Assembly: GCF_014083985.1 (NCBI RefSeq)
Contig: NZ_CP046907.1
Location: 1,840,001 to 1,904,000, forward strand
Direction: 5' to 3'
From: Streptomyces sp. SCUT-3
GTDB lineage: Bacteria > Actinomycetota > Actinomycetes > Streptomycetales > Streptomycetaceae
DNA: 64,000 nucleotides
The notes under the pieces were generated by a model. The model saw only the letters and a list, made by a program, of their open reading frames with translations, was not told the origin of the DNA and searched no databases. Below are positions 12,872 to 25,109 of this stretch, piece after piece. The number at the start of each line of letters is the position of its first letter. Position 1 is the stretch's first letter. Position numbers and translations under genes: made by a program.

Positions 12872-12918
12872 GCGCCGGGCCCGGCCCCCCTCGGGAGGGA
12901 GGACTGCGGGACCGGCGC
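12872..12918. terminator. Possible terminator between rpmE and prfA
   Basis: GCGCCGG at 12872-12878 pairs with CCGGCGC at 12912-12918 around an internally structured G+C-rich loop. It lies just after the rpmE stop on the minus strand. There is no U tract, as is common in Streptomyces. Confidence 0.35.
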
Positions 12919-12928
12919 CTGTGGGTCG

Positions 12929-13153
12929 CTACTTCTGCGGCGAACCGAGCTTCTTGCCGAAGCGGGCCTCGAAGCGGGCGACGCGGCCGCCGGTGTCGAG
13001 GATCTTCTGCTTGCCCGTGTAGAACGGGTGGCACTGCGAGCAGACGTCGGCGCGGATGACGCCGTCGCTCTTGGTGCTGCGGGTGGTGAACTCGGCACCG
13101 CAGGTGCAGGTGACCTGGGTCTCGACGTACTCGGGGTGGATGTCGCTCTTCAA
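12929..13153 (-). CDS. rpmE: 50S ribosomal protein L31, zinc-binding form
   Basis: 74 residues starting at TTG (13153), with TAGGAG seven bases upstream. Zinc-type L31 cysteines are present: CTCGAEF near the N-terminus and [13 protein letters not shown] in the middle. In streptomycetes this C+ form is replaced by a C- paralogue under zinc starvation. The C- gene is not in this window. Confidence 0.97.
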   Translation of the reverse strand: MKSDIHPEYVETQVTCTCGAEFTTRSTKSDGVIRADVCSQCHPFYTGKQKILDTGGRVARFEARFGKKLGSPQK

Positions 13154-13302
13154 GGGGTTCTCCTAGGTTCGGGAGGGCTCCGGGTCGACGGGCCCCTCCT
13201 GCCCTCGGCGGACGGGAGGGTTGGGTGCCGGACGTGAACCGGGGCCGACGTGTCAGTCTGCCAGGACCGACCCGTACTTCCCAAACCGGCAGGAGGTCCC
13301 TG

Positions 13303-14400
13303 CTATTCCCCGGCCCCGGGAGCGGGGGTCCCGGATGCTGAAGACCCTCCCCGGGCGGCCGCCGACCCCTCGGTGGCGGAGGCGGGGACCCGCCGGTCGG
13401 CCCGCAGCGCCGTCCAGACCTCCTGCGCCCCCTTCGTCAGGGGGACGACCCGGTTGGGGTCGCCGGGGTCGTGGCGCACCGGCAGGGTGAGCATGTCGAC
13501 GTCCTCGGAGCCGATCCGCCTCATGCTGCGGCCGAGGCCGGCCAGCGCCTCGACCGAGGCCAGCTCGGAGTCGGTGGTGACGCACTTCGTCGCGGCGTCC
13601 GCGACGTCGTAGAGCCTGGCCGGGCTCGTGAGCACCCCCAGCTCCTCGACCCGGTCCAGCAGCGCGGCCACGAACCGGTGCTGGAGCTCTATGCGGCCCA
13701 GGTCGCTGCCGTCGCCGACCCCGTGCCGGGTGCGGACGAACGCCAGGGACTGCTCGCCGTCCAGGACGTGGCGCCCGGCCTCCAGGTCCAGCTTGCTCCT
13801 GCGGTCGTGGATGGGCTTGTCGACGGTCAGCGGGACCCCGCCGAGCGCGTCGACGAGCTCGGTGAAGCCGGTGAAGTCGATCTCCACGTAGTGGTCCATG
13901 CGGATGCCGGTCATCGACTCCGCCGTCTTGACCGCGCAGGCCGGTCCGCCGACCGAGTAGGAGTCGTTGAACATCGCGTTCGCCTCGGCGGGCGCCGTGC
14001 CGCCGTCGCTCCTGGCGCACGGGGGGCGGTAGGTCCGGGTGTCGCGGGGGATGCTGACCACGGTGGCCCTGCGGTGGCCCTCGTGGACGTGGACGACCAT
14101 CGCGGTGTCGGAGCGGGCGGTGCCGTCGTCGTCGCCGTAGGCGCCGTTCTCCCCGGCGCGCGAGTCCGAGCCGAGCAGGAGGATGTCCAGCGAACCGTTG
14201 TCGGCGTCCTCGGGGCGGTCGCCGCCCAGGACGCCGTTGATGTCGATGCCCTTGAGGTTGCCGTTGAGCTCCAGGTAGACGACGCCGAGGCCGAAACCGC
14301 CCAGGAGGAGCACGAAGGCGGTGATCCAGACCCCGGCCACCAGGGCGGGGCGGGAGCGCCCGGAACCGCTGCCCACCGGCTCGTTCCCGAAGTAGTCCAT
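13303..14400 (-). CDS. LytR-CpsA-Psr (LCP) family cell-wall glycopolymer ligase
   Basis: 365 residues. A short cytoplasmic N-terminus is followed by one membrane helix at about 20-43 ([19 protein letters not shown]). The extracellular LCP domain then has [30 protein letters not shown] and [18 protein letters not shown], and the Arg-rich pyrophosphate-binding pattern AFVRTRH. LCP enzymes transfer teichoic or other glycans from the lipid carrier to peptidoglycan, a fitting partner for the nearby WecA-type initiator. The C-terminal 35 residues are a Ser/Ala/Gly-rich tail. The start is ATG with GGGGGTGG upstream. Confidence 0.92.
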   Translation of the reverse strand: MDYFGNEPVGSGSGRSRPALVAGVWITAFVLLLGGFGLGVVYLELNGNLKGIDINGVLGGDRPEDADNGSLDILLLGSDSRAGENGAYGDDDGTARSDTAMVVHVHEGHRRATVVSIPRDTRTYRPPCARSDGGTAPAEANAMFNDSYSVGGPACAVKTAESMTGIRMDHYVEIDFTGFTELVDALGGVPLTVDKPIHDRRSKLDLEAGRHVLDGEQSLAFVRTRHGVGDGSDLGRIELQHRFVAALLDRVEELGVLTSPARLYDVADAATKCVTTDSELASVEALAGLGRSMRRIGSEDVDMLTLPVRHDPGDPNRVVPLTKGAQEVWTALRADRRVPASATEGSAAARGGSSASGTPAPGAGE

Positions 14401-14492
14401 CCCGCCACCCCCTTCCTCGAGCCTTCACCTGCGGATACCCCGTTTCACCCCCTTCAGGCGCGCGGGGACCGCTTCCCGACACGAACGGCCCA

Positions 14493-14524
14493 GGGGCCGC
14501 CCCGCCGAGTGGCGGGGCGGCCCC
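14493..14524 (-). terminator. Terminator of rho
   Basis: A perfect 14-bp G+C stem (14493-14506 with 14511-14524) and a 4-nt loop begin about 40 nt after the rho stop. It has no U tract. This is the usual look of streptomycete factor-independent terminators. Confidence 0.75.
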
Positions 14525-14564
14525 CGGGGTGCCGCAGGACGGTTCGCGTCCGGTGGACGGGCCG

Positions 14565-16670
<2,106 letters not shown>

Positions 16671-17027
16671 GAAGGGTCCTTCCCTGGAGCGGGCGTCGGC
16701 CTGTCTGGCGCGGCGACCGGTTGTGCTGTCCGGTTCCGGTCCCGTCGCGCGGGCCCGGTCCGGGGCGGTGGTCCGCCCGGTGGCGGAGAATCAATGCGGG
16801 GTTTCCGGGGCGATGCGGTGATCAGACGTAGCTCGCACCGGTTCCGGAGCTCAGTGGCCACTGCTCAGGCAGCGCAGGAGGCTCCCGGAAGAAGAGCGGT
16901 CCCGAAGGGGGACACAGAGCACCGCGCCCTCGGGGCGCATGGTGCAGACATGAGATTAACACTACCGGATCCAACAAACATTCCCCCTTTCCGTGCCCGT
17001 TGGCGGGTGTCGTCGCAGCACGGTCGC
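16671..17027 (-). promoter_or_regulatory. Long leader/promoter region of rho
   Basis: 357 bp with no credible gene. A relatively A+T-rich patch at 16955-16990 contains, on the minus strand, TTGGAT and TAGTGT/GTTAAT elements that could be a promoter. That would leave a 5' leader of about 280 nt. Rho genes are often autoregulated by attenuation in such leaders. That is known for the family and not shown here. Confidence 0.4.
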
Positions 17028-17945
17028 TCATGCCCCCAGCGGGAGCACCGTCGCCCCCGACGGGTCGATCGCGAGGCGGCTGGCCGTCCAGGTGCCGTCC
17101 GCCATCAGGACCACCTTGTCGGCGGAGGCCTCGTCGGTGAGGGCGAGCACGGTGGGGCCGGCTCCGGAGATCACGGCCGGCACCCCCTCGGCCCGCAGTG
17201 CGTGCACCAGGTCGGCGCTGGCCTGCATCGCGGGGGCCCGGTACTCCTGGTGGAGGCGGTCCTCGGTGGCCGGCAGCAGCAGCTCGGGGCGCCTAGTCAG
17301 CGCCTCGACGAGCAGCGCGGCACGGCCCGCGTTGGCGGCCGCGTCCACGTGCGGGACTGTGCGCGGCAGCAGGCCGCGCGCGGTCTCCGTCAGGACGGGG
17401 TTCGCGGGCACGAACACCACGGGGACGACCGAGGGGGCGGGGTCCATCCGGACGGCGCGGGCGGCGCCGTTCTCGGTCCAGGCGAGGGTGAACCCGCCGA
17501 GCAGGCACGCCGCGACGTTGTCCGGGTGGCCCTCGATCTCGGTGGCGAGTTCGAGCAGCCCCGTCTCGTCGAGCCGCTCGGGCCCGCCTATGGTGACCGC
17601 CCGCGCGGCCATGATGCCGGCGCAGATGGCCGCGGAGGACGAGCCGAGGCCGCGGCCGTGCGGGATGCGGTTGGCGCAGACCACCTCGAGGCCGCGGGGC
17701 TGGCCGCCGAGGAGGTCGAAGGCGGTGCGCAGGGCCTTGACGACCAGGTGGTTCTCGTCCCGGGAGAGCGTCCGGGCGCCCTCTCCGGCGATGTCGACGT
17801 GCAGCCCGGAGTCGGCGACACGGACGACGACGTCGTCGTAGAGGCCGAGGGCCAGGCCGAGGGCGTCGAATCCGGGGCCGAGGTTCGCGCTGGTCGCGGG
17901 AACCCGGACGCGGACCGCTGCGGCGCGGAAGGCGGGACCGGCCAT
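17028..17945 (-). CDS. thrB: Homoserine kinase
   Basis: 305 residues from ATG at 17945 with GGAGAG upstream. The GHMP kinase motifs are VPATSANLGPGFDALGLAL at the N-terminus and the ATP-binding GRGLGSSSAAICAGI. A C-terminal GAGPTVLAL completes the active site. It phosphorylates homoserine for threonine synthesis. It is separated from thrC by about 550 bp carrying two hairpins, so it probably has its own promoter. Confidence 0.97.
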   Translation of the reverse strand: MAGPAFRAAAVRVRVPATSANLGPGFDALGLALGLYDDVVVRVADSGLHVDIAGEGARTLSRDENHLVVKALRTAFDLLGGQPRGLEVVCANRIPHGRGLGSSSAAICAGIMAARAVTIGGPERLDETGLLELATEIEGHPDNVAACLLGGFTLAWTENGAARAVRMDPAPSVVPVVFVPANPVLTETARGLLPRTVPHVDAAANAGRAALLVEALTRRPELLLPATEDRLHQEYRAPAMQASADLVHALRAEGVPAVISGAGPTVLALTDEASADKVVLMADGTWTASRLAIDPSGATVLPLGA

Positions 17946-18298
17946 CTGTCGGGGACTCTCCTTGTGGGATGCGGAAGTGCTGCCTCGCGGCCCCGGCGGC
18001 CCTGCCGGGGGAATGCCGCGCGAGGACACGGCGCACTGCGGCGCCTGCGGGGAGCGGGCTGCTGGGTGCCGGGCGATGCCGATGGCACGGGACCGGGCGG
18101 AGCGACGCACCGCCGGTCACCGCCCAGCCTATCGAAGGAAGGTTCAGCGGCGACATACGGCGCACGGACAGCGCGTGGTGCGTGTCGTACGCCCGGCCGT
18201 GCGCCCCCGGTTCCCGAACCGGACCGGTCCGGGCCTGGCCTGGTCCGTTCCGGGGTCGGGGCCGGGATCCGTCCGGCGTCCGATCACCACTCTGCCCG

Positions 18299-18329
18299 CT
18301 TCCCCGCCCGGTGAAACCGGGCGGGGAAG
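18299..18329. terminator. Second hairpin in the thrC-thrB gap
   Basis: A perfect 13-bp stem (18299-18311 with 18317-18329) and a TGAAA loop, flanked by short A/T pairs. It may be a back-up terminator for thrC or a bidirectional one. Confidence 0.6.
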
Positions 18330-18426
18330 GAGCGGTGGAACCGCGTCGGCGCGAGGGCCGGGCGCGGGGGCCGGGCCCGAGGCTGACGCCCGCGTCGGGG
18401 GTCCGCCCGTGTCGGGGGCCGCTGTG

Positions 18427-18458
18427 TCCGGGGGCCGCCGGTCACGGCGGCCCCCGGA
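18427..18458 (-). terminator. Terminator of thrC
   Basis: A perfect 14-bp stem (18427-18440 with 18445-18458) and a GTCA loop lie 40 nt beyond the thrC stop. Confidence 0.75.
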
Positions 18459-18497
18459 ACGGGAAGGGCCGTACCGAAACGGCGGAGCCCCGGGGCC

Positions 18498-19604
18498 TCA
18501 GGCGAGGCCGAGCTGCTCGGCCGCGGCGTCGGCGTCGACCGGCACGGTGAGCGGCTGCGGCGCGCCGGCCACGGCCCAGTCCGGGTCCTTCAGGCCGTTG
18601 CCGGTGACGGTGCACACGATCCGCTGGCCCGGGTCGACCTTGCCCTCGTCGGCCGCCTTGAGCAGGCCGGCGACGCTCGCCGCCGAGGCGGGCTCGACGA
18701 ACACGCCCTCCTGTGCGGCCAGGAGCCGGTAGGCGGACAGGATCTGACGGTCGGTCACTGCCTCGATGAGGCCGCCGGACTCGTCGCGGGCGGCCTCGGC
18801 GAACTCCCAGGAGGCGGGGTTGCCGATGCGGATCGCGGTGGCGATGGTCTGCGGCTTCAGCACCGGGGCGCCGTTGACGATGGGCGCGGAGCCGGCCGCC
18901 TGGAAGCCCCACATCCGCGGGTTGCGGGTGGACATGCCGTCGGCGGAGTACTCGCGGTACCCCCTCCAGTAGGCGGTGATGTTGCCGGCGTTGCCGACGG
19001 GGAGCACGTGGATGTCGGGGGCGTCGCCGAGGGCGTCCACGATCTCGAAGGCCGCGGTCTTCTGGCCCTCGATGCGCACCGGGTTCACCGAGTTCACCAG
19101 CGCCACCGGGTACTTCTCCGACAGGGCGCGGGCCAGGGTCAGGCAGTCGTCGAAGTTGCCGTCCACCTGCAGGATGCGGGCGCCGTGCACCAGTGCCTGG
19201 CCCATCTTGCCCAGGGCGATCTTGCCCTGGGGCACCAGGACGGCGCTGACCATGCCGGCGCGCACCGCGTAGGCGGCGGCCGAGGCGGAGGTGTTGCCGG
19301 TGGAGGCGCAGATGACGGCCTGCGCGCCCTCCTCCTTGGCCCGGGTGATGGCCATGGTCATGCCGCGGTCCTTGAAGGAGCCGGTCGGGTTGGCCCCCTC
19401 GACCTTGAGGCGCACGTCGCAGCCGGTGCGCTCGGAGAGCACCTGGGCGGGGACGAGGGGGGTGCCGCCCTCCATCAGGGTGACCACCGGGGTGTCGGCC
19501 GTGACCGGGAGCCGGTCGCGGTACTCCTCGATGATCCCCCGCCACTGGTGGGTTCCCCGGCCCTGTCGGGCTGCTGCCTGAGGACGGTCGATGGCAGATG
19601 TCAT
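18498..19604 (-). CDS. thrC: Threonine synthase
   Basis: 368 residues from ATG at 19604. A longer frame to 19778 is not homologous. It is PLP-dependent and converts O-phosphohomoserine to threonine. The PLP lysine is in [16 protein letters not shown] and the phosphate cradle in [16 protein letters not shown]. This is the short class typical of actinobacteria. It begins 7 bp after the hom stop, so the two genes are one unit. Confidence 0.97.
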   Translation of the reverse strand: MTSAIDRPQAAARQGRGTHQWRGIIEEYRDRLPVTADTPVVTLMEGGTPLVPAQVLSERTGCDVRLKVEGANPTGSFKDRGMTMAITRAKEEGAQAVICASTGNTSASAAAYAVRAGMVSAVLVPQGKIALGKMGQALVHGARILQVDGNFDDCLTLARALSEKYPVALVNSVNPVRIEGQKTAAFEIVDALGDAPDIHVLPVGNAGNITAYWRGYREYSADGMSTRNPRMWGFQAAGSAPIVNGAPVLKPQTIATAIRIGNPASWEFAEAARDESGGLIEAVTDRQILSAYRLLAAQEGVFVEPASAASVAGLLKAADEGKVDPGQRIVCTVTGNGLKDPDWAVAGAPQPLTVPVDADAAAEQLGLA

Positions 19605-19611
19605 GAGGTCC

Positions 19612-20904
19612 TTACTCCCCTTCCACACGCATGATGCTCGCGACGCCCCGGACGGTGTCCAGACTGCGCAACGCCTCCACAACGGCGGAGAGGGCGGCGT
19701 CGGGCGCGCGGTGGGTGACGACGACGAGCGAGGCGTCGCCGTCCTTGCCCTGCTGGCGCACGGTGTCGATGGAGACACCGTGCTCGGCGAAGACGAGGGC
19801 GACCTGGGCCAGGACGCCCGGCTTGTCGGCCACGTCGAGACTGATGTGGTAGCGCGTGACCACCTCGCCCATCGGGCTGACGGGCAGCCGGGTGTAGGCG
19901 GACTCCCCCGGCCCGGTGGTCCCGGCGACCTTGTTGCGGCACACGGCCACCAGGTCGCCCAGGACGGCGGAGGCGGTCGGCGCGCCGCCGGCGCCGGGGC
20001 CGTAGAACATCAGCCGGCCGGCGGCCGCGGCCTCGACGAAGACCGCGTTGTACGCCTCGCGGACGGAGGCCAGCGGGTGGGTCAGCGGGATCATCGCCGG
20101 GTGCACGCGGGCGGTGACGGCGCTGCCGTCGGGGGTGCGCTCGCAGATGGCCAGGAGCTTGACCGTGCAGCCCATGCCGCGGGCGGAGGCGATGTCGGCC
20201 GCGGTGACCTCGGTGATGCCCTCGCGGTGCACGTCGGAGATGGTCACCCGGGTGTGGAAGGCGATGCCGGCGAGGATGGCGGCCTTGGCGGCGGCGTCGA
20301 AGCCCTCGACGTCGGCGGTCGGGTCGGCCTCGGCGTAGCCCAGGGCGGTGGCCTCGTCCAGGGCCTCGGAGTAGCCGGCGCCGGAGGAGTCCATCCGGTC
20401 GAGGATGAAGTTGGTGGTGCCGTTGACGATGCCGAGCACCCGGTCGACCTTGTCGCCCGCCAGGGACTCGCGCAGCGGGCGGATCAGCGGGATGGCGCCG
20501 GCGACGGCGGCCTCGTAGTACAGGTCGACGCCGTGCTCGACGGCGGCGGCGTGCAGTGCGGTGCCGTGCTCGGCCAGCAGCGCCTTGTTGGCGCTGACCA
20601 CGCTGGCGCCGTGCTCGAAGGCGGTGGTGATCAGGGTGCGGGCGGGCTCGATGCCGCCGATGACCTCGACGACGACGTCGATGTCGTCGCGTTTGACCAG
20701 CTCGGTGGCGTCGGTGGTGACCAGCTCGGCCGGCACGCCCTCGCGCACCCGGCCGGGGCGGCGCACCGCGATCCCGGCCAGTTCCACGGGGGCGCCGATC
20801 CTGGCCTCGAGGTCGTCGGCGTGCGTCGTCATGATGCGCGCCACCTCAGAGCCGACGACTCCACAGCCCAGCAGCGCCACCTTCAGCGGACGCGTACGCA
20901 TCAT
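19612..20904 (-). CDS. hom: Homoserine dehydrogenase
   Basis: 430 residues from the first of two adjacent ATGs (20904, 20901) with GAGG upstream. The N-terminal Rossmann motif is [16 protein letters not shown]. The catalytic region has [11 protein letters not shown] and [20 protein letters not shown]-terminal ACT domain ([20 protein letters not shown]) mediates threonine feedback inhibition in the family. It reduces aspartate semialdehyde to homoserine. Confidence 0.97.
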   Translation of the reverse strand: MMRTRPLKVALLGCGVVGSEVARIMTTHADDLEARIGAPVELAGIAVRRPGRVREGVPAELVTTDATELVKRDDIDVVVEVIGGIEPARTLITTAFEHGASVVSANKALLAEHGTALHAAAVEHGVDLYYEAAVAGAIPLIRPLRESLAGDKVDRVLGIVNGTTNFILDRMDSSGAGYSEALDEATALGYAEADPTADVEGFDAAAKAAILAGIAFHTRVTISDVHREGITEVTAADIASARGMGCTVKLLAICERTPDGSAVTARVHPAMIPLTHPLASVREAYNAVFVEAAAAGRLMFYGPGAGGAPTASAVLGDLVAVCRNKVAGTTGPGESAYTRLPVSPMGEVVTRYHISLDVADKPGVLAQVALVFAEHGVSIDTVRQQGKDGDASLVVVTHRAPDAALSAVVEALRSLDTVRGVASIMRVEGE

Positions 20905-21000
20905 CCGACCTCGTTTCTCACAACTACGCGTATGCACACCAGTCTCGTGCAGCCGCCGGGGAACTTTGCCCCCCGTCCGGCATTTGAGACAAAGATCTTG

Positions 21001-22392
21001 TCATCCGACATCGAGACGCAGGAGATCCTCCTCCGTCTCCCGCCGGACGATCACCCGGGCCCGACCGTCCGCCACCGCGACCACCGGCGGGCGCAGCACG
21101 TGGTTGTAGTTGCTGGCCATCGAGCGGCAGTAGGCACCGGTGGCCGGCACGGCGATCAGGTCACCGGGTGCCAGGTCGGACGGCAGGTAGGCGTCGCGGA
21201 CCACGATGTCGCCGGACTCGCAGTGCTTGCCCACCACCCGGGCCGCCATCGGCTCGGCGGCCGAGGCGCGCGAGACCAGGGCGACGGAGTACTCGGCGTC
21301 GTACAGCGCGGTGCGGATGTTGTCCGACATGCCGCCGTCGACGCTGACGTACGTGCGCAGGCCCTCCAGCGGCTTGACGGTGCCCACCTCGTAGAGGGTG
21401 AACGTGGTCGGGCCGGCGATCGCCCGGCCCGGCTCCACCGACAGCCTCGGCACGGCGAGCCCTGCCGCCTCGCACTCGCGGGTGACGATCTCCCCCAGCG
21501 ACTTGGCGATCTCGTGCGGCTCGCGCGGGTCGTCGTCGCTGGTGTAGGCGATGCCCAGGCCGCCGCCGAGGTCGATCTCGGGCAGCTCGACCCCGTGCTC
21601 GTCGCGGATGTCGGCCAGCAGGGACACCACCCGGCGGGCGGCCACCTCGAACCCGGCCATGTCGAAGATCTGCGAGCCGATGTGGCTGTGGATGCCGGCC
21701 AGCTCCAGCCACTCCAGCTTCAGCGCTCGGCGCACCGCCTCCGCGGCCTGCCCGCCGGCCAGCGCCAGGCCGAACTTCTGGTCCTCGTGGGCGGTGGCGA
21801 TGAACTCGTGGGTGTGCGCCTCGACGCCGACCGTCACCCGGATCTGCACCTTCTGGCGCACCCCGAGCCGCTCGGCGACGTGCGCCACGCGCGCGATCTC
21901 CTGGAAGGAGTCGATGACGATCCGCCCGACGCCCGCGGAGACGGCGCGTTCGATCTCCGCGACGGACTTGTTGTTGCCGTGCATCGCGATCCGCTCCGCC
22001 GGCATGCCCGCCGACAGCGCGGTGGCCAGCTCGCCGCCGGTGCAGACGTCGAGGTTGAGCCCCTCCTCGTCCAGCCAGCGCACCACCGCGCGGCACAGGA
22101 ACGCCTTGCCGGCGTAGAAGACGTCCGCGCCGGGGCCGAACGCCTCGCGCCAGGCGCGGGCGCGGGCCCGGAAGTCGGCCTCGTCCAGGACGTAGGCGGG
22201 CGTGCCGAACTCCTCCGCCAGGCCGCGCACGTCCAGGCCGCCCACGGTCACCGCGCCGTCGGCGCCGCGCGCCACGGTCCGCGACCAGACGTTGGGGTCG
22301 AGGGCGTTGAGGTCCGCGGGCGGGGCCTGGTAGTGACCCTCCGGCAGCACGTCGGCGTGACGGGGTCCTGCGGGGTGGGCGGAACGGCTCAC
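21001..22392 (-). CDS. lysA: Diaminopimelate decarboxylase
   Basis: 463 residues from GTG at 22392, preceded by AAGGAGAGAG. It is an alanine-racemase-fold, PLP-dependent enzyme. The PLP lysine is in [14 protein letters not shown]. Further motifs are [32 protein letters not shown] and the C-terminal CESGDIV. It makes L-lysine from meso-diaminopimelate. It is placed upstream of hom in the same direction, with a 96-bp gap. Confidence 0.97.
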   Translation of the reverse strand: MSRSAHPAGPRHADVLPEGHYQAPPADLNALDPNVWSRTVARGADGAVTVGGLDVRGLAEEFGTPAYVLDEADFRARARAWREAFGPGADVFYAGKAFLCRAVVRWLDEEGLNLDVCTGGELATALSAGMPAERIAMHGNNKSVAEIERAVSAGVGRIVIDSFQEIARVAHVAERLGVRQKVQIRVTVGVEAHTHEFIATAHEDQKFGLALAGGQAAEAVRRALKLEWLELAGIHSHIGSQIFDMAGFEVAARRVVSLLADIRDEHGVELPEIDLGGGLGIAYTSDDDPREPHEIAKSLGEIVTRECEAAGLAVPRLSVEPGRAIAGPTTFTLYEVGTVKPLEGLRTYVSVDGGMSDNIRTALYDAEYSVALVSRASAAEPMAARVVGKHCESGDIVVRDAYLPSDLAPGDLIAVPATGAYCRSMASNYNHVLRPPVVAVADGRARVIVRRETEEDLLRLDVG

Positions 22393-22470
22393 GAACTCTC
22401 TCTCCTTGCAACGACGGCCGCGGTATCCGGAAGGACCACCGCGGCCGCCTCGATCATGTCCCGGGGACGG

Positions 22471-24132
22471 TCACATCCGCTCGGGCGCGCTGACGCCGAG
22501 CAGGTCGAGACCGTTGGCGATCACGGTCCGGGTCGCCTCGGCGAGCCACAGGCGGGCGCGGTGCAGGTCGTTCGTCTCCTCGTCGCCGCGCGGCAGGATC
22601 CGGCAGTCGCCGTAGAAGCGGTGGTAGGTGCCCGCGAGCCTCTCCAGGTAGCGGGCGACCCGGTGCGGCTCGCGCAGCTCGGCGGCCGAGGCCACCACCG
22701 CGGGGAACTCGGCGAGGGCGCCCAGCAGCTCACCCTCGCGCTCGTGGACCAGCAGCTCCGGTTTGAAGTCCTCGGCCGACCCCTTGTCGACGCCCATCTC
22801 GGCGGCGTTGCGGTTCACCGACGACATCCGCGAGTGCGCGTACTGCACGTAGTACACGGGGTTGTCGTTGGAGGTGCTGGTCAGCACGTCGATGTCGAGG
22901 GTGAGCGTGGAGTCGGTGTTGGAGCGGGCCAGCGCGTAGCGGGCGGCGTCCACGCCGATCCAGTCGACCACGTCGTCGATCGTGATGATGTTGCCGGCCC
23001 GCTTGGACATGCGGACTTCCTGGCCGTCCTTGAGCATCTTCACGAACTGGCCGATCAGGACCTCGATGTTGCGGTCCGCGTCGTCGCCCGCGCAGGCCGC
23101 GATCGCCTTGAGCCGGCCCACGTAGCCGTGGTGGTCGGCGCCCAGCATGTAGACGCAGACCTCGTTGCCCCGGTCCCGCTTGTTCAGGTAGTAGGCGGCG
23201 TCCGAGGCGAAGTACGTCGTCTCGCCGTCCGCCTTGACCAGCACGCGGTCCTTGTCGTCGCCGAAGTCGGTGGTGCGCAGCCAGGTCGCGCCGTCCTGCT
23301 CGAAGACGTGGCCCTGCTCGCGCAGCCGGTCCATCGCCTTCTCCACCGCACCCGAGTCGTGCAGCGACTTCTCGGAGAACCAGACGTCGAAGTGGACGCC
23401 GAACTCCTCCATCGACCGCTGGATCTCGGCGACCATCAGGGCCAGGCCCTCGGCGCGGAAGACCTCCAGCTGCTCGTCCTCGGGGAGGTCGAGCACGCCC
23501 GGCTTCGCCTCGACGATCTGCCGGGCGATGTCCGCGACGTACTCGCCGACGTAGCCGTCCTCGGGCACCGGGCGGCCGTGCGCCTGGGCCAGGAGGGAGG
23601 CGCCGAACTTGGAGATCTGCACGCCGGCGTCGTTGATGTAGTACTCGGTCGTCACGTCCGCGCCCGCGGCCCGCAGGATCCGGCCCAGCGAGTCGCCGAC
23701 GGCGGCCCACCGCACGCCGCCGATGTGGATCGGCCCGGTCGGGTTGGCGGACACGAACTCCAGGTTGATCTTCAGCCCGGCGAAGGCGTCGTTCTTGCCG
23801 TACTCCCGGCCGGCCTCGACGATGGTGCGCGCCAGCGCGCCCTGCGAGGCGGCGTCCAGGGTGATGTTGAGGAAGCCGGGGCCGGCGATGTCGACGGACG
23901 CCACACCGGGCACCTCGGACAGCCGGGCGGCGATGATCTCGGCCACCTTGCGCGGCGGCATCCCGGCGGGCTTGGCGAGCTGCAGCGCCACGTTGGTGGC
24001 CCAGTCGCCGTGGTCCCGGTTCTTGGGTCGCTCGACCGTGGCCTGCCCGGGCACGGGAACGGACAGCTCGCCCGCCTCGACGGCGGAGCGGACCGAGGAC
24101 AGCACGGCGGTGGAAAGCTCAGCAGGTGTCAC
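22471..24132 (-). CDS. argS: Arginyl-tRNA synthetase
   Basis: 553 residues from GTG at 24132. It is a class I synthetase: the HIGH motif appears as PIHIGGVRW and the KMSKS motif as VRMSKRAGN. The N-terminal additional domain has RDHGDWATNVALQLAK, and the C-terminal DALR anticodon domain begins near YAHSRM. Length is at the lower end for the family. It lies some 860 bp from a tRNA-Arg gene, a coincidence of function that may or may not matter. Confidence 0.97.
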   Translation of the reverse strand: MTPAELSTAVLSSVRSAVEAGELSVPVPGQATVERPKNRDHGDWATNVALQLAKPAGMPPRKVAEIIAARLSEVPGVASVDIAGPGFLNITLDAASQGALARTIVEAGREYGKNDAFAGLKINLEFVSANPTGPIHIGGVRWAAVGDSLGRILRAAGADVTTEYYINDAGVQISKFGASLLAQAHGRPVPEDGYVGEYVADIARQIVEAKPGVLDLPEDEQLEVFRAEGLALMVAEIQRSMEEFGVHFDVWFSEKSLHDSGAVEKAMDRLREQGHVFEQDGATWLRTTDFGDDKDRVLVKADGETTYFASDAAYYLNKRDRGNEVCVYMLGADHHGYVGRLKAIAACAGDDADRNIEVLIGQFVKMLKDGQEVRMSKRAGNIITIDDVVDWIGVDAARYALARSNTDSTLTLDIDVLTSTSNDNPVYYVQYAHSRMSSVNRNAAEMGVDKGSAEDFKPELLVHEREGELLGALAEFPAVVASAAELREPHRVARYLERLAGTYHRFYGDCRILPRGDEETNDLHRARLWLAEATRTVIANGLDLLGVSAPERM

Positions 24133-24180
24133 GCGTCAAGGGTATGGGAGAGCCGGCGTTCCCCCGTACCCGGTTTCACC

Positions 24181-24280
24181 CTGTGGTCACCCCGCCGTGA
24201 CCACGGTCACCCGGCCGTGGCCGCGGTCACCCGGCCGTGGCCGCGGTCACCCGGCCGTGGCCGCGGTCACCCGGTCGTGG
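24181..24280. repeat. 20-bp tandem repeat between the response regulator and argS
   Basis: Five blocks of 20 bp with the core GGTCACCCGGCCGTGGCCGC. The three central copies are identical and the outer two degenerate, and looser relatives continue to about 24340. The unit is a near-palindrome around GGCCGTGGCC. It may be simple slippage DNA or a protein-binding array. Confidence 0.85.
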
Positions 24281-24330
24281 CCGCGGCGACCGCCCCGCCG
24301 CTGCCGTCGGCCGTGATCACCCGGTCGTGG

Positions 24331-24738
24331 TCATCCGGTGATGGTCGTCCCGCGCGCCGCCCGCCCGTCGCGGACCAGCCGCCGCACCGTCCGCACCAGC
24401 TCCCCCGGCTCGAACGGCTTCGGCAGGAACACGTCCACCCCGGCCTCCCCGCCCAGTTCCGCCTCCGAGTGGCTGGAGGCGCTGACGAGGGCGATCGGCA
24501 GGTTCCGGGTGCGCGGGTCGGCCCGCAGCCGGGCGGCGGTGCGCAGCCCGTCCAGCCTCGGCATGACCACGTCCAGGGTGACGGCGTCCGGCAGCACCCG
24601 GTGCACCAGCTCCAGACACTCGGCACCGTCGCACGCGGTCACGACCTCGAACCCCTCGAGCTCGAGGTTGACCCTGATCAGATGCCGGATCACCGGGCTG
24701 TCGTCGACAACCAGGACCCGGCCGGACAAGCCAGGCAC
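24331..24738 (-). CDS. Single-domain response regulator (CheY-like)
   Basis: 135 residues from a GTG at 24738 (VPGLSGRVLVVDDSPVI). The frame extends upstream but that part is non-homologous. The acidic pocket is in LVVDDS, the phospho-acceptor Asp in TLDVVMPRLDG, the switch Thr/Ser in ALVSAS and the Lys in FLPKPFEPGE. There is no output domain and no cognate kinase nearby. No ribosome site is visible, so it may be leaderless. Confidence 0.9.
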   Translation of the reverse strand: MPGLSGRVLVVDDSPVIRHLIRVNLELEGFEVVTACDGAECLELVHRVLPDAVTLDVVMPRLDGLRTAARLRADPRTRNLPIALVSASSHSEAELGGEAGVDVFLPKPFEPGELVRTVRRLVRDGRAARGTTITG

Positions 24739-24934
24739 ACCAGAAGAGTAGGGGCGCCCCTCCGGTTGTGTTCGCGTTTTGACCACTTCTTCCTCCGGGC
24801 GGTGTCCCCCGGGTCCCAGCAGCCCCTCCCGCCCCGCCCGCACCTCCCGCCCGGCCTCCCGCGTCCCTCCCCGTCCGGCCTCCCGCGCCCCTCGCCACCC
24901 GACCGCGCCGGCCCGCTCCGGCACCGAAACGCCG

Positions 24935-24965
24935 TTCACGAGAACCCCCTCGGAGCTGGTAGTGT
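24935..24965 (+). promoter_or_regulatory. Candidate promoter of tRNA-Arg
   Basis: TTCACG (24935-24940), a 19-bp spacer and TAGTGT (24960-24965) end 25 bp before the tRNA. Confidence 0.45.
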
Positions 24966-24990
24966 TCTTCCCGTCGCCAAGCGCGGCAGC

Positions 24991-25062
24991 GCCCCCGTAG
25001 CTCAGGGGATAGAGCAACGGCCTCCGGAGCCGTGTGCGCAGGTTCGAATCCTGCCGGGGGCA
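24991..25062 (+). tRNA. tRNA-Arg (anticodon CCG)
   Basis: A 72-nt cloverleaf. The acceptor stem GCCCCCG/CGGGGGC has discriminator A. The D-arm is GCTCAGGGGATAGAGC, the anticodon stem ACGGC/GCCGT has loop CTCCGGA (anticodon CCG, reading CGG), and the T-loop is GGTTCGAATCC. CCA is not encoded. The 3' part from 25017 is identical to 39599-39648. It is probably element-derived sequence that rebuilds the gene after integration. Confidence 0.97.
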
Positions 25063-25066
25063 CTTC
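25017..25066 (+). repeat. attL core (direct repeat, left copy)
   Basis: 50 bp beginning in the anticodon stem of tRNA-Arg and ending 4 bp past its discriminator base. It is identical to 39599-39648, and the two copies differ at the next base on each side. Confidence 0.92.
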
Positions 25067-25071
25067 CGGAA

Positions 25072-25109
25072 AGAGGGTCTGACCAGTGGAAACGCTGGTC
25101 AGACCCTTT
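25072..25109 (+). terminator. Terminator downstream of tRNA-Arg, inside the island
   Basis: A 15-bp stem with one G-U pair (25072-25086 with 25095-25109), loop TGGAAACG, and a TTTC tract on the 3' side. It lies beyond attL, so it was brought by the element. Confidence 0.85.

Larger units (their letters stand above)
17946..18497. other. thrC-thrB intergenic region
   Basis: 552 bp between thrC and thrB without a credible gene. It contains the two strong hairpins listed separately. The thrB half (17950-18200) should hold the thrB promoter, but no clear consensus was found. Confidence 0.5.

Noticed and set aside
22471-25062. T-box or tRNA-linked regulation of argS by the adjacent tRNA-Arg
   Set aside because: They are on opposite strands with another gene between, and no T-box elements were seen.
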